From Clostridiales bacterium (GTDB lineage Bacteria > Bacillota > Clostridia > Christensenellales > Aristaeellaceae), in assembly GCA_015056055.1 (NCBI GenBank), contig SVHC01000005.1, positions 32,060 through 96,059 of the forward strand: a DNA stretch of 64,000 nucleotides, read 5' to 3'. How positions within the stretch are numbered: the stretch's first letter is position 1; every line of letters starts with the position of its first letter. The notes beneath the pieces are model-generated. The model did not search any database. It was not told the DNA's origin and saw only the letters and a program-made list of their open reading frames with translations. The translations under genes were made by a program, and so were the position numbers. This document shows positions 16,871-25,730 of the stretch, piece by piece.

Positions 16871-17840
16871 TCGGCAAATTGCCTCCTACGGCCTTGGGAT
16901 TCTGCTCATACAGCGCTGCGAGATAGCCGGATACCTTCTCCTTCATCTCTTCGCCGGTGATGCACACGATGTTGCATGCCGGAATCGCCTTTTCCGCGAT
17001 CGCCGCGCCTGCAATGCCTGCCTCGCCAATCCATACGGCAGCCTCAGCCGGATTTTCATTTACATAAGCGGTAGATGCCGCATATTCTGCAAGGAATGCC
17101 TTTACGGCATCGGGATTGTTTTCCACAAATTCGCGGCGTGCAACCACAACGCCGGTGATCATAGCACTGCCATCGCCAACCTTGTTCCATTCATCGGTAA
17201 GCGAAAGTGCTACACGCAGATTCTGATTCTGTGCCAGAACATTCGTGACATACGGCTGCGGCAGAACTGCAATTGCAGCCTGATCGGCAATCACGGCAGC
17301 TGCAACCTCGGTTGCCTCTGCGCGATATTCAATGGTCAGATCATTTGCGGGGTCAATACCGTTCTTCTGCAGAATGTAGTTGAGAGCAAATTCCGGCGTT
17401 GTACCTTGACCGGTGGAATAAACCGTCTTGCCTTTGAGGTCTGCAACCGACTGAATTGCTTCGCCGGATTCAATCACATACAGAACGCCCAGCGTATTGA
17501 CGGCGAGAATTTCCACTGCGCCCTGCGTGTTGTTATAAAGCACGCTTGCCAGATTGCAGGGAACCAGCGCCATATCCATTTCACCGCGAACAAGCAGCGG
17601 CGCAATGGCATCCGCCGTACCTTCCATAGTGAAGGTATAGTCATTTGCGGCAGTACCTGCCTTGTCATCCTCCATGAGTTTTACAAGTCCCATGGTGGTC
17701 GGACCCTTCAGGGAACCCACACGGATTTCGGTCTTTACTACAGGAGCAGCAGTATTATTGTTTTCCGTCTTTTTCTCCTGCTGAGCGCAGCCGGAAAGAA
17801 CCAGCACCAGCGCAAGCAGCAATACAATCAGTTTTTTCAT
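16845..17840 (-). CDS. ABC transporter substrate-binding lipoprotein (NMT1/SsuA-like)
   Basis: Extracytoplasmic solute receptor of 331 residues with a lipoprotein signal (MKKLIVLLLALVLVLSGC, Cys18 as lipidated residue). The mature part resembles the NMT1/SsuA/ThiY family: IRVGSLKGPTTMGLVKLM at its start and TVYSTGQGTTPEFALNYIL in the middle, as in receptors for sulfonates, nitrate or pyrimidine precursors. The ligand is not predictable. A GGAGGT site precedes the ATG. The gene begins only 51 bases after the second GH3 gene; a weak internal promoter-like TATAAA lies in that gap, but transcription from the GH3 promoter is likely. Confidence 0.88.
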   Translation of the reverse strand: MKKLIVLLLALVLVLSGCAQQEKKTENNNTAAPVVKTEIRVGSLKGPTTMGLVKLMEDDKAGTAANDYTFTMEGTADAIAPLLVRGEMDMALVPCNLASVLYNNTQGAVEILAVNTLGVLYVIESGEAIQSVADLKGKTVYSTGQGTTPEFALNYILQKNGIDPANDLTIEYRAEATEVAAAVIADQAAIAVLPQPYVTNVLAQNQNLRVALSLTDEWNKVGDGSAMITGVVVARREFVENNPDAVKAFLAEYAASTAYVNENPAEAAVWIGEAGIAGAAIAEKAIPACNIVCITGEEMKEKVSGYLAALYEQNPKAVGGNLPNADFYYLP

Positions 17841-17891
17841 GCTTATAGCACCTCCGGCCTATTTATACCCCTTATTTCCCGCCGTGAAACA

Positions 17892-19967
17892 TCAATATTC
17901 CACAGTCATGGAAAGAGGAGCGGTGCCGAGAAGCTTACAGCTAACGGTATCCGGCTGACTTCCGCCTACCCAGAAGCGGAAATTCGAGCCGATTTTTTCG
18001 CGGCTGCCGTCATCCGTAACAGTGGTGAATGCATCCGCGCTCAGCTTGAGAGCAACGCACTTTTCTTCGCCTGCAGCGAGAGTTATGCGATCAAAGGCAC
18101 ACAGCTTCCAGTTCAGACCGTGCGATTCGGCTTCGAGATCGCGGATGTAAGCCTGCACGATTTCACCCGCTGCCATGCTGCCCACGTTGCGAACCTTGAC
18201 GGTCAGAAGCAGATTTTCCGCATCAAACGCGAGGTCGGAATACTCAAACTTCGTATAGCTCAGGCCAAATCCGAACGGATACAAAGCCTCGCCCTTGAAG
18301 TAGCGATAGGTGCGGTTCTGCATGGTATAATCTTCAAATGCCGGAATCTGATCTACAGACTTATAGAACGTGATCGGCAGCTTGCCGGACGGGGACACCT
18401 CGCCGAAGATAATCTCCGCAAGCGCCTTACCGCCTGCCTGACCGGGATAGCCGGCCCACAGCACTGCATTGCCTTCCTCCACACGCAGAGCGCTGCCGGA
18501 AGCCACAACCGTAATCACAGGCTTACCTGCCGCCAGAACGGTCTCAATCAGCTTGCGCTGTGCAAACGGCAGTTCCAGGTCGCCCTTATCGCCTGCGGCG
18601 TAGGGATTGTTGGCATCGCCCTCTTCGCCTTCGTACGTGCTGTCAAGACCCACGCACAGAACGACGAGATCGCTCATCTTCGCTGCAGCGGCAGCTTCGT
18701 CCAGACGGCAGTTTTCCTCGCCGATTTCGAAATGCTGCGCAAGGCGGCTGCCGGAGGAGTAATTGATGCGGATACCTTCGCCGCATGCGGCGCGGATACC
18801 GTCCAGGAAGGTCACATAGCGGGAAGAAGTACCGTTGTAATTGCCTTCCAATGCTACGCGGCTGGCAGCATTTGGACCGATGACCGCAACAGAGCGGATC
18901 TTGCTCTTATCCACCGGAAGAATTCCGTCGTTCTTGAGCAGAACCATCGAGCGGCGTGCTGCTTCCAGCGCCTGGGCATTGTGCTCGTCGCAATCGTTAT
19001 ACTCGTAACCAATGGAATTGAATTCGCAGTTCTCGTCAAACAGACCCAGGAGATAGCGCGCCGTGAACAGGCGAACCGCTGCCTTGTGGATGTGGTCTGC
19101 GGTAACGAGACCTTCTGCATATGCCTGATACAGATAATCGTATGCACCGCCGCAATTGACGTCGCAGCCTTCGCGCAGCGCAAGTGCAGCGCTCTCCATC
19201 GGCGTATCAGTGACTTTATGATGGTTGTGGAAGTCCCAGATTGCGCCGCAGTCACTGACGTAGTGACCGGCAAAGCCCCATTTACCGCGCAGGATATCGC
19301 CAATCAGCGTCTTGCTGCCGCAGCAGACCTCGCCATTGGTGCGGTTGTAAGCGCCCATAACGGCCTCAACATCCGCTTCCTTGACCAGCATTTCAAAAGC
19401 AGGCAGATAAGTATCCCACAGATCATAATCGCTCGGACGGGCATCAAATTCATGGCGAAGCTCTTCCGGACCGGAATGAACCGCAAAATGCTTTGCGCAT
19501 GCTGCAGCTTTCATATATTCGCCGTCACCCTGCAGACCCTTTACGAATGCAACGCCGAGTCGACCCGCAAGGAACGGGTCTTCGCCATAGGTTTCCTGAC
19601 CGCGGCCCCAGCGCGGATCGCGGAAAATGTTGACGTTCGGAGACCAGAAGGTCAGACCTTTATACTGACCTCTGTCACCTGCGCCGGACTGCATATTGTA
19701 CTTTGCGCGGCCTTCCGTAGAAATCGTTTCGGCGATTTCCTGCTGGAATTTCTCGTCAAACATTGCCGCAAGACCGATTGCCTGCGGGAAAATCGTGGCA
19801 GTACCTGCGCGTGCAACGCCGTGCAGAGCCTCGCTCCACCAGTTGTAAGCCGGAACTCCCAGTCTGTCAATAGCGGGAGCAATGTATTTCAGCTGAGAAA
19901 TCTTCTCCTCAACCGTCATCTGGGAAACGAGCGCTTCCGCCCGCTGCCTTGCAAGATTTCTATCCAT
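17892..19967 (-). CDS. Glycoside hydrolase family 3 (beta-xylosidase/beta-glucosidase-like), second copy
   Basis: Retaining exo-glycosidase of 691 residues. The N-terminal barrel carries YNWWSEALHGVARAG, FRDPRWGRGQETYGED, the KHFAVHSGPE substrate loop and the nucleophile Asp239 in YVSDCGAI. The second alpha/beta domain starts near residue 340, and an FnIII-like domain (VRNVGSMAAGEIVQAYI) closes the protein. These motifs are those of GH3 enzymes that act on xylo- or gluco-oligosaccharides. There is no signal peptide, so it is cytoplasmic. It lies 26 bases downstream of its tandem paralogue and upstream of the importer genes. Confidence 0.92.
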   Translation of the reverse strand: MDRNLARQRAEALVSQMTVEEKISQLKYIAPAIDRLGVPAYNWWSEALHGVARAGTATIFPQAIGLAAMFDEKFQQEIAETISTEGRAKYNMQSGAGDRGQYKGLTFWSPNVNIFRDPRWGRGQETYGEDPFLAGRLGVAFVKGLQGDGEYMKAAACAKHFAVHSGPEELRHEFDARPSDYDLWDTYLPAFEMLVKEADVEAVMGAYNRTNGEVCCGSKTLIGDILRGKWGFAGHYVSDCGAIWDFHNHHKVTDTPMESAALALREGCDVNCGGAYDYLYQAYAEGLVTADHIHKAAVRLFTARYLLGLFDENCEFNSIGYEYNDCDEHNAQALEAARRSMVLLKNDGILPVDKSKIRSVAVIGPNAASRVALEGNYNGTSSRYVTFLDGIRAACGEGIRINYSSGSRLAQHFEIGEENCRLDEAAAAAKMSDLVVLCVGLDSTYEGEEGDANNPYAAGDKGDLELPFAQRKLIETVLAAGKPVITVVASGSALRVEEGNAVLWAGYPGQAGGKALAEIIFGEVSPSGKLPITFYKSVDQIPAFEDYTMQNRTYRYFKGEALYPFGFGLSYTKFEYSDLAFDAENLLLTVKVRNVGSMAAGEIVQAYIRDLEAESHGLNWKLCAFDRITLAAGEEKCVALKLSADAFTTVTDDGSREKIGSNFRFWVGGSQPDTVSCKLLGTAPLSMTVEY

Positions 19968-19993
19968 AAATCAAATCCTTCTTTCGGCCAGAA

Positions 19994-22078
19994 TCAGCAT
20001 TCTACATCCACGCTAAGGGGTGCCTTGCCAACCAGCTTGCAGCTGACGGAGTCAGGCTGGCTGCCGCCAACCCAGAAGCGGAAATGAGAGCCGCGCTTTG
20101 CGCGAATGCCTGCATCATCCACAGTGGTGAATGCATTTTCACCTACGCTGAGAGCAACACGCTTTTCCTCGCCCGGCTGCAGAGCCACGCACTTGAATGC
20201 ACACAGGCTCCAGTTCAGATCATGGGAATTCGTGTCCATATCACGGATATAGGCCTGTACGGACTCTTCACCCGCAACATTGCCCACATTGCGTACGGTG
20301 ACGGTCAGTTCGCGCTTATCCGCATCATAGACCAGATCGGAATAGTCATACTTCGTATAGCTCATGCCGAAGCCAAAGGGATACAGCGCTTCACCCTTAT
20401 AATAACGATAGGTACGGTTTTGCATGGTATAGTCTTCGATCGGCGGCAGATCATCAGCCGTGCGATAGAAGGTCACAGGGAGTTTGCCCGACGGATTGAC
20501 CTTGCCAAACAGAATATCTGCCAATGCCGTTCCGCCTGCCTGACCGGGATAACCAACCCACAGCACGGCATTGCCTTCCTCCACGCGCAGCGCACTGCCC
20601 GCAGCCACAACGGTAATCACCGGCTTGCCCATGGCAACCACCGCTTTGATCAGCCTGATCTGGGATTCCGGAAGTTCCAGAGTCAGCTTATCGCCCGCTG
20701 CAAATGCGTTGCTGGCATCGCCCTGTTCGCCTTCCAGCGTTGCATCCAGACCTACGCACAGTACAACAACGTCGCTGTTCTTCGCTGCTGCCCTTGCTTC
20801 CGACAGACGGTCGCCCTCAGGTCCCAGAATATCCACAGTGCGGTTGCTGAACAGGTGCGCGCCCTGCGCATAGTTCACGCGGATATCATCACCGCATGCA
20901 TCGCGGATACCGGCAAGGAACGTCTTATAGCGCGAAGAGGTACCGCAATAGTTGCCCTCCAGTGCCAGAATGCTGTCGGCATTGGGACCGATTACTGCGA
21001 TGGACTTGATCTTTTCGCGGTTCAGCGGCAGAATACCGTCATTTTTAAGCAGAACCATGGTCTTATGCGCTGCCTTCAGCGCCAGAGCATTGTTTTCCGC
21101 AGAGTCATTCTGTTCGTAACCGATGGAATTGTATTCACAGTTTTCATCAAACAGGCCCAGCAGATAACGTGCCGTCATTGCGCGGATAACGGAGGCGTCG
21201 ATTTCCTCCTCGGTGACAAGGCCGTCCAGATAAGCCTGCTTGAGGTGCAGATAGGTCACGCCGCAGTTGATGTCGCAGCCTGCCTTCAGCGCCATAGCAG
21301 CGCTTTCCGGTGCGGTATCGGTAACCTTGTGATTTACGTGGAAGTCTTCGATTGCCCAGCAGTCGCTGACAAAATGACCCTCAAAGCCCCACTTTCCGCG
21401 CAGGACATCGCGAATCAGCATATTGCTTCCACAGCACGGTTCGCCGTTTACACGGTTATACGCGCCCATAATGGCCTCTACGCCGCCTTCTTTGACCACT
21501 GCTTCGAATGCCGGCAGATACGTATCCCACAGGTCATAATCGCTCGGGCGAACATCCACTTCGTGGCGGGTTGCTTCCGGACCGGAGTGAACGGCATAGT
21601 GCTTCGCACAGGCAGCAGTTTTCATATATTCACCGTCGCCCTGCAGACCCTTGACATATGCGATACCCATACGGGCGGTGAGGAACGGATCTTCGCCGTA
21701 AGTCTCATGGCCACGACCCCAGCGCGGGTCACGGAAGATATTGATGTTGGGAGACCAGTAGGTCAGACCCTTATAAATTTCGCGGTCATTCTGTTCGATA
21801 AACATATTGAACTTAGCGCGGCCTTCGGTGGCAACAGTGTCGCCGATGGTGCGCTGGAAATCCTCATCAAACGATGCAGCAAGGCCAATCGCCTGTGGAA
21901 ATACCGTGGCGGTACCGGCGCGCGCAACGCCGTGCAGAGCCTCGTTCCACCAGTTATAGCGCGGTACACCCAGCCTTTCCACAGGCTCGGCATAATGTTT
22001 AAGCTGTGAGAGTTTTTCGTCCAGTGTCATTTTGCTTACAAGTTCTTTGGCAAGCTTTCTGGCTTCGGTACGATTCAT
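19994..22078 (-). CDS. Glycoside hydrolase family 3 (beta-xylosidase/beta-glucosidase-like), first copy
   Basis: A 694-residue GH3 enzyme collinear with the next gene over its whole length. Motifs: YNWWNEALHGVARAG, FRDPRWGRGHETYGED, KHYAVHSGPE and the nucleophile Asp239 in FVSDCWAI; the residue after the Cys is Trp where the paralogue has Gly, a likely specificity difference next to the active site. The C-terminal FnIII-like domain is present and there is no signal peptide. A GGGGAG site and a strong promoter lie directly upstream. It heads the minus-strand operon GH3-GH3-binding protein-permease-ATPase. Confidence 0.92.
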   Translation of the reverse strand: MNRTEARKLAKELVSKMTLDEKLSQLKHYAEPVERLGVPRYNWWNEALHGVARAGTATVFPQAIGLAASFDEDFQRTIGDTVATEGRAKFNMFIEQNDREIYKGLTYWSPNINIFRDPRWGRGHETYGEDPFLTARMGIAYVKGLQGDGEYMKTAACAKHYAVHSGPEATRHEVDVRPSDYDLWDTYLPAFEAVVKEGGVEAIMGAYNRVNGEPCCGSNMLIRDVLRGKWGFEGHFVSDCWAIEDFHVNHKVTDTAPESAAMALKAGCDINCGVTYLHLKQAYLDGLVTEEEIDASVIRAMTARYLLGLFDENCEYNSIGYEQNDSAENNALALKAAHKTMVLLKNDGILPLNREKIKSIAVIGPNADSILALEGNYCGTSSRYKTFLAGIRDACGDDIRVNYAQGAHLFSNRTVDILGPEGDRLSEARAAAKNSDVVVLCVGLDATLEGEQGDASNAFAAGDKLTLELPESQIRLIKAVVAMGKPVITVVAAGSALRVEEGNAVLWVGYPGQAGGTALADILFGKVNPSGKLPVTFYRTADDLPPIEDYTMQNRTYRYYKGEALYPFGFGMSYTKYDYSDLVYDADKRELTVTVRNVGNVAGEESVQAYIRDMDTNSHDLNWSLCAFKCVALQPGEEKRVALSVGENAFTTVDDAGIRAKRGSHFRFWVGGSQPDSVSCKLVGKAPLSVDVEC

Positions 22079-22115
22079 TTATATACTCCCCTTTACAGAT
22101 TGTTCATTCTGAGTT

Positions 22116-22144
22116 ATTATATCAAATATAGCACCATTTTGCAA
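22116..22144 (-). promoter_or_regulatory. SigA-type promoter for the GH3 operon
   Basis: Minus strand TTGCAA (22144-22139), 17-base spacer, perfect TATAAT (22121-22116). It lies in the 84-bp divergent gap between the GH3 operon and tcdA. TTGCAA is its own reverse complement. I see no clear repeat that would serve as a sugar-responsive operator, and no equally good plus-strand promoter for tcdA. Confidence 0.8.
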
Positions 22145-22162
22145 TGGACAGGGGTGGTTTTC

Positions 22163-22849
22163 ATGGGTGCATTTGACCGCACCATCCGTCTGGTGGGCGA
22201 AGATGCTCAGCAGAAACTTTTTCAATCGCGCATTGCCCTATTCGGCCTTGGAGGCGTAGGCTCCTATGTAATGGAAGCCCTTGTCCGCGCAGGCGTAGGA
22301 AAAATGCTGTTGGTAGATGGAGATGTGGTGGATGAAACCAATCTGAACCGGCAGCTGATTGCAACCGTCGACACCATCGGAAGACCCAAGTGCGATGTTT
22401 CCCGCGAAAGGGCGCTTTCCATCAATCCGAATATCACAATCGACGCACGGCAGGTTTTCTATGACGAAACAACCGCCGATGCATTTGATTTTTCCGAATA
22501 CGACTGGGTTATCGATGCGATTGATTCCGTATCCTCAAAAGTTCTTTTGATCGAACGCGCACGTGCTGCAGGCGCACGTGTAATCTCCTCCATGGGCGCG
22601 GGAAACAAGCTGCATACGCAGTTTGAAGTTGCCACTCTGGAAAAAACCAGCGTCTGCCCGCTTGCCCGTCGCATGCGTACGGAAATGAAAAAGCGCGGCA
22701 TATCCGGCGTAAAGGCTGTCTATTCCAAAGAACTTCCCATCCAGCCGGAAGACGGAATCCGCGCACCGGCATCCATCTCCTATGTACCCGGAGCAGCAGG
22801 GCTTGCACTTGCAGGCGAAGTTATCCGGGAAATCATTGAAAAAAACTGA
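22163..22849 (+). CDS. tcdA: tRNA threonylcarbamoyladenosine dehydratase
   Basis: E1-like enzyme (CsdL/YgdL family) that uses ATP to cyclise t6A at position 37 of ANN-decoding tRNAs to ct6A. The 228 residues carry the Rossmann ATP site IALFGLGGVGSYVMEALVRA, the LVDGDVVDETNLNRQL Mg/ATP motif and DAIDSVSSK, all diagnostic of this ThiF/MoeB-like branch. The start at 22163 has GGGGTGG seven bases upstream; in-frame upstream codons lie in the divergent promoter region. It is 38 bases upstream of the GH10 gene, an unrelated neighbour likely sharing the transcript. Confidence 0.9.
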   Translation: MGAFDRTIRLVGEDAQQKLFQSRIALFGLGGVGSYVMEALVRAGVGKMLLVDGDVVDETNLNRQLIATVDTIGRPKCDVSRERALSINPNITIDARQVFYDETTADAFDFSEYDWVIDAIDSVSSKVLLIERARAAGARVISSMGAGNKLHTQFEVATLEKTSVCPLARRMRTEMKKRGISGVKAVYSKELPIQPEDGIRAPASISYVPGAAGLALAGEVIREIIEKN

Positions 22850-22887
22850 CTTTTTTCACTCACACAACATTATAGGAGGCGATATTC

Positions 22888-24288
22888 GTGAGCAGACGTG
22901 AAGTACTGAAATACTTTGAAGAGCACAAGGACTACATGAACGCGCGTATTGCGGAAGGCATTGAAAAATACCGCAAGGGCGATATTTCCATATCTGTCGT
23001 GGATTCAAACGGAAATCCGCTGAACAATGTGACGGTTGAAGCCGAGCTTTCCAATCACGAATTCAATTTCGGCGCAAATATCTTTATGCTCGACACGCTG
23101 ATTGACTACGCAAACGAACCTTACGAAGACGGACTTTTTGCGGAAGGATTCGATATATCCATTCTTTCCAACTACAAGGAAAGAAACGAAATGTTCAAGG
23201 AAGAATTCTGCAGACTTCTGAATTTTGCCACGGTTCCTTTTTACTGGAATGCTCTGGAGCCCAAACAGGGACAGGTACGCTACATCAAAGACGAGCCTCA
23301 CATTTACCGCCGTCCGACTCCGGCAGACTGTGTTCGCTTTTGCAAAGAGCATGGTATCCGCATGAAGAGCCACGGCCTTTCATACGACGGAAATACCCCC
23401 GACTGGCTGAAGGCCATTGAAGACCCGGAGGAAGTACGCCGCCTGTACAGCAAGCACATGCAGGAATGCGCCGAACTGTTTGCCGATGATATTCCCGATT
23501 GGGAAGTTACCAACGAAACTCTGGCTGTCGACGGCGCATTTACCGACCGCACTAAGATTTTCCTTGACGAAGATTTTGTAGAATGGACCTTTAAAGAGGC
23601 CAAGAAATACTTCCCGCACAACAAACTGATCATCAACGATTTCGACGGCGTTACCGTTAACCAATTCCTTGAAAAGCGCAGCTGGTATTACATGCAGATT
23701 CGCGAGGAACTTGCCAAAGGTACCCCGATTGAAGGAATCGGTTTGCAATGTCACTGCCTGTTCTCGCCCGAAAAAGAAGAATTTTTTTCTCAGCGTTACT
23801 ACAATCCGCGTTTCCTGTATGCAATCATGGATCGCTACGCCGATTTCGGGCTTCCCCTTCACATCACCGAATGCACCGTTCCCACCTACGGACAAGATGA
23901 AGAAAACGAAGAAATTCAGGCTATCATCCTGAAAAATCTTTATTCCATCTGGTTCAGCCATCCCGCCATGGATGGTATCGTTTACTGGAACATCATCGAT
24001 GGTATTATGCCTCTTATAGGCGATATGAGCAATAATAACACCTACAACACCGGCGGTCTGATTCGCCTCACAGATATGTCCAAAAAGCCTTCTTGGTATG
24101 CCATATATGATCTCATCCATAAAGAGTGGCACACACATGAAATTCAGAATACCGGCAATGAAAATTCCGTAGCCTTCCGCGGCTTCTACGGCGATTACCG
24201 CGTAAAAATCAAGGTCGGCGATCAAGTCATCGAAAAGACTTTCTTCGCAGGTAAGAATACCGATAATCGCATCACGCTTACAATCTGA
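22888..24288 (+). CDS. Glycoside hydrolase family 10 endo-beta-1,4-xylanase
   Basis: Endo-xylanase of 466 residues that cuts the beta-1,4-xylose backbone. It begins with a beta-rich domain of about 60 residues (ISISVVDSNGNPLNNVTVEA), then the GH10 barrel with FYWNALEPKQG, the HGLSYDGNTPDW substrate loop, acid/base Glu210 in WEVTNE and nucleophile Glu328 in LHITECTVPTYG. There is no signal peptide, so it likely cleaves imported xylo-oligosaccharides, as some cytoplasmic GH10 enzymes do. The GTG start is preceded by TAGGAGG at 9 bases. A strong terminator follows. Confidence 0.92.
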   Translation: MSRREVLKYFEEHKDYMNARIAEGIEKYRKGDISISVVDSNGNPLNNVTVEAELSNHEFNFGANIFMLDTLIDYANEPYEDGLFAEGFDISILSNYKERNEMFKEEFCRLLNFATVPFYWNALEPKQGQVRYIKDEPHIYRRPTPADCVRFCKEHGIRMKSHGLSYDGNTPDWLKAIEDPEEVRRLYSKHMQECAELFADDIPDWEVTNETLAVDGAFTDRTKIFLDEDFVEWTFKEAKKYFPHNKLIINDFDGVTVNQFLEKRSWYYMQIREELAKGTPIEGIGLQCHCLFSPEKEEFFSQRYYNPRFLYAIMDRYADFGLPLHITECTVPTYGQDEENEEIQAIILKNLYSIWFSHPAMDGIVYWNIIDGIMPLIGDMSNNNTYNTGGLIRLTDMSKKPSWYAIYDLIHKEWHTHEIQNTGNENSVAFRGFYGDYRVKIKVGDQVIEKTFFAGKNTDNRITLTI

Positions 24289-24296
24289 TTTCCATA

Positions 24297-24333
24297 CAAA
24301 ATGCGCCGCGCAAAAATTGCGCGGCGCATTTTT
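24297..24333. terminator. Bidirectional intrinsic terminator
   Basis: Perfect 13-bp stem ATGCGCCGCGCAA/TTGCGCGGCGCAT with a 3-base loop, flanked by A-run and T-run. It ends the tcdA-GH10 transcript on the plus strand and azlCD on the minus strand. Confidence 0.92.
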
Positions 24334-24342
24334 ATGCTCAAA

Positions 24343-24657
24343 TCAACCGATACCCGGAATCAGCTCTACCAGAAAAACCACGGCACAAACAGATACCGCA
24401 ACCACGAACAGGGAACCACCCTTCCAGGCGATCAAGGAACCTGCTACAAGTGCTGCCGCACCGGAAATGGGAGACTGCGTGCAGCGCAGAATCGCAGGGA
24501 ATGTCATAACAGTAAGCGTTACATACGGAACATAGTACAGAAACGAACGAATCAGAGGATTTGTGATTTCCTTCTTTGCAAATACCAAAGGTCCTACACG
24601 CAGCGCAAATGTCACCAGCGCCATAAAGAACAGATAAATGTAAATGTTGCCGCTCAT
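24343..24657 (-). CDS. azlD: Branched-chain amino acid exporter small subunit AzlD
   Basis: A 104-residue, four-helix protein of the AzlD family, partner of AzlC. Typical features are ALRVGPLVFAKKEI in the first loop and FLYYVPYVTLTVMTFPAIL in the middle. With AzlC it forms a LIV-E type exporter for branched-chain amino acids or analogues in the cytoplasmic membrane. Its start overlaps the azlC stop by 4 bases. A terminator follows at once. Confidence 0.9.
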   Translation of the reverse strand: MSGNIYIYLFFMALVTFALRVGPLVFAKKEITNPLIRSFLYYVPYVTLTVMTFPAILRCTQSPISGAAALVAGSLIAWKGGSLFVVAVSVCAVVFLVELIPGIG

Positions 24658-25367
24658 TCCCTGACCTCCTTAATCGGACGCAGAATCGCCGCCGCAAGAG
24701 AAATTCCAACCGTAAGCACAATCGTGATAATGCCTTCGGACATAAAGCTGAAACACGGAACTGTATTGAATATCATGCTGAGTACCATGGAAATCAGAAC
24801 CACATACAGCACGGTACGATTCTGCTTCGTCATGGGCGTTACAACAGCAATAAACATGCCGTAAAGACCCACGGAAAGCGCACTGAGAAGTTCCGCCGTC
24901 AGAAGGTTTCCGATGATAACGCCCAGGAATGTACCAACCGACCAACCCGGCAGCGCGACCGTCATCGCGCCGAAAACATATGCCGGAGGCACGTATCCCG
25001 GATGCGATATCGAAATACCAAACACTTCATCCGTAAGATCATAGCCCATAAGAATGCGTTTCCATACAGGCACATCCGGCGCAACCTTCTGTGTCATCGC
25101 AAAGGACATCAGAAGATATCTTGCATTTGCCACAAGCACCATAATCGCCGCTTCAATATAGCCTGCGCCTGCGGAAATCGCGCTGAATGCCGCGTAGCCG
25201 CCCGCAGATGCATTCAGTAAAAAGCTGGACAGTCCCGCCTGAAATGCCGTAAGACCGGCATTTTTTGCCGCAATTCCCAGCGTAAAGGACACTGCCAGAT
25301 ATCCCATCATGATCGGGATACCGTCGCGAATGCCACGCGTAAAGTTCTCCATCGTGGTTTTTTTCAT
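24654..25367 (-). CDS. azlC: Branched-chain amino acid exporter large subunit AzlC
   Basis: A 237-residue membrane protein of the AzlC/YgaZ family: GIRDGIPIMMGYLAVSFTLG at the N-terminus, then ANARYLLMSFAMTQKV and GYDLTDEVFGIS, the conserved AzlC blocks. It should export branched-chain amino acids together with AzlD. Its own strong promoter lies 33 bases upstream; GGGAG precedes the ATG at about 10 bases. No Lrp-type regulator is adjacent. Confidence 0.9.
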   Translation of the reverse strand: MKKTTMENFTRGIRDGIPIMMGYLAVSFTLGIAAKNAGLTAFQAGLSSFLLNASAGGYAAFSAISAGAGYIEAAIMVLVANARYLLMSFAMTQKVAPDVPVWKRILMGYDLTDEVFGISISHPGYVPPAYVFGAMTVALPGWSVGTFLGVIIGNLLTAELLSALSVGLYGMFIAVVTPMTKQNRTVLYVVLISMVLSMIFNTVPCFSFMSEGIITIVLTVGISLAAAILRPIKEVRE

Positions 25368-25399
25368 CCGTAAGCCACTCCCATAAAAACATATCCTTT

Positions 25400-25428
25400 A
25401 GTGTACGCACTTTAGTTTAACTTGTCAA
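25400..25428 (-). promoter_or_regulatory. SigA-type promoter for azlCD
   Basis: Minus strand perfect TTGACA (25428-25423), 17-base spacer, TACACT (25405-25400). The transcript would start about 27 bases before the azlC ATG. Confidence 0.8.
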
Positions 25429-25460
25429 ATACCTCCATATAAAATCAATATAAAACATTG

Positions 25461-25494
25461 AAAAGGGATCGTTCCAATCTGAAACGATCCCTTT
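25461..25494. terminator. Intrinsic terminator downstream of the DUF1540 gene
   Basis: Perfect 12-bp stem AAAGGGATCGTT/AACGATCCCTTT with a 9-base loop; on the minus strand it is followed by TTTT. It separates the upstream cluster from the azlCD promoter. Confidence 0.85.
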
Positions 25495-25506
25495 CGATCT
25501 ACCCGT

Positions 25507-25671
25507 TTACTTGCGCTTGTAACTGCCGCAGCAGCTTTCTTCGGAGTCCTTGCCGGAGCAGCAGCCCTGGCAGGGCTCTATCTGGATAGCTTCCAGAGAG
25601 CAGTAGTCCTGACCCTCGCAATGGAAACGGCAGCTTGCAACACGGCAGCGGATATCAGCATTGGGTTTCAT
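25507..25671 (-). CDS. DUF1540 domain-containing small cysteine-rich protein
   Basis: A 54-residue protein with eight cysteines: CRVASCRFHCEGQDYCSLEA, the DUF1540 core (C-x4-C-x3-C-x5-C), followed by IQIEPCQGCCSGKDSEESCC. DUF1540 proteins are small, presumably metal-binding proteins common in spore-forming Clostridia; their function is unknown to me. The start at 25671 was chosen because GGGAGG lies 7-8 bases upstream; a much longer frame upstream lacks such a site and overlaps the next gene in another frame. A terminator follows. Confidence 0.85.
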   Translation of the reverse strand: MKPNADIRCRVASCRFHCEGQDYCSLEAIQIEPCQGCCSGKDSEESCCGSYKRK

Positions 25672-25730
25672 ACGATTTCCTCCCTGTATTGATATTTGCT
25701 TTCGCAAGATACAGGATTCCCCGCTCCCCG

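Noticed and set aside
17406-20087. An 893-codon plus-strand frame opposite the GH3 gene
   Set aside because: Antisense shadow; the minus strand encodes a GH3 enzyme with all motifs intact.
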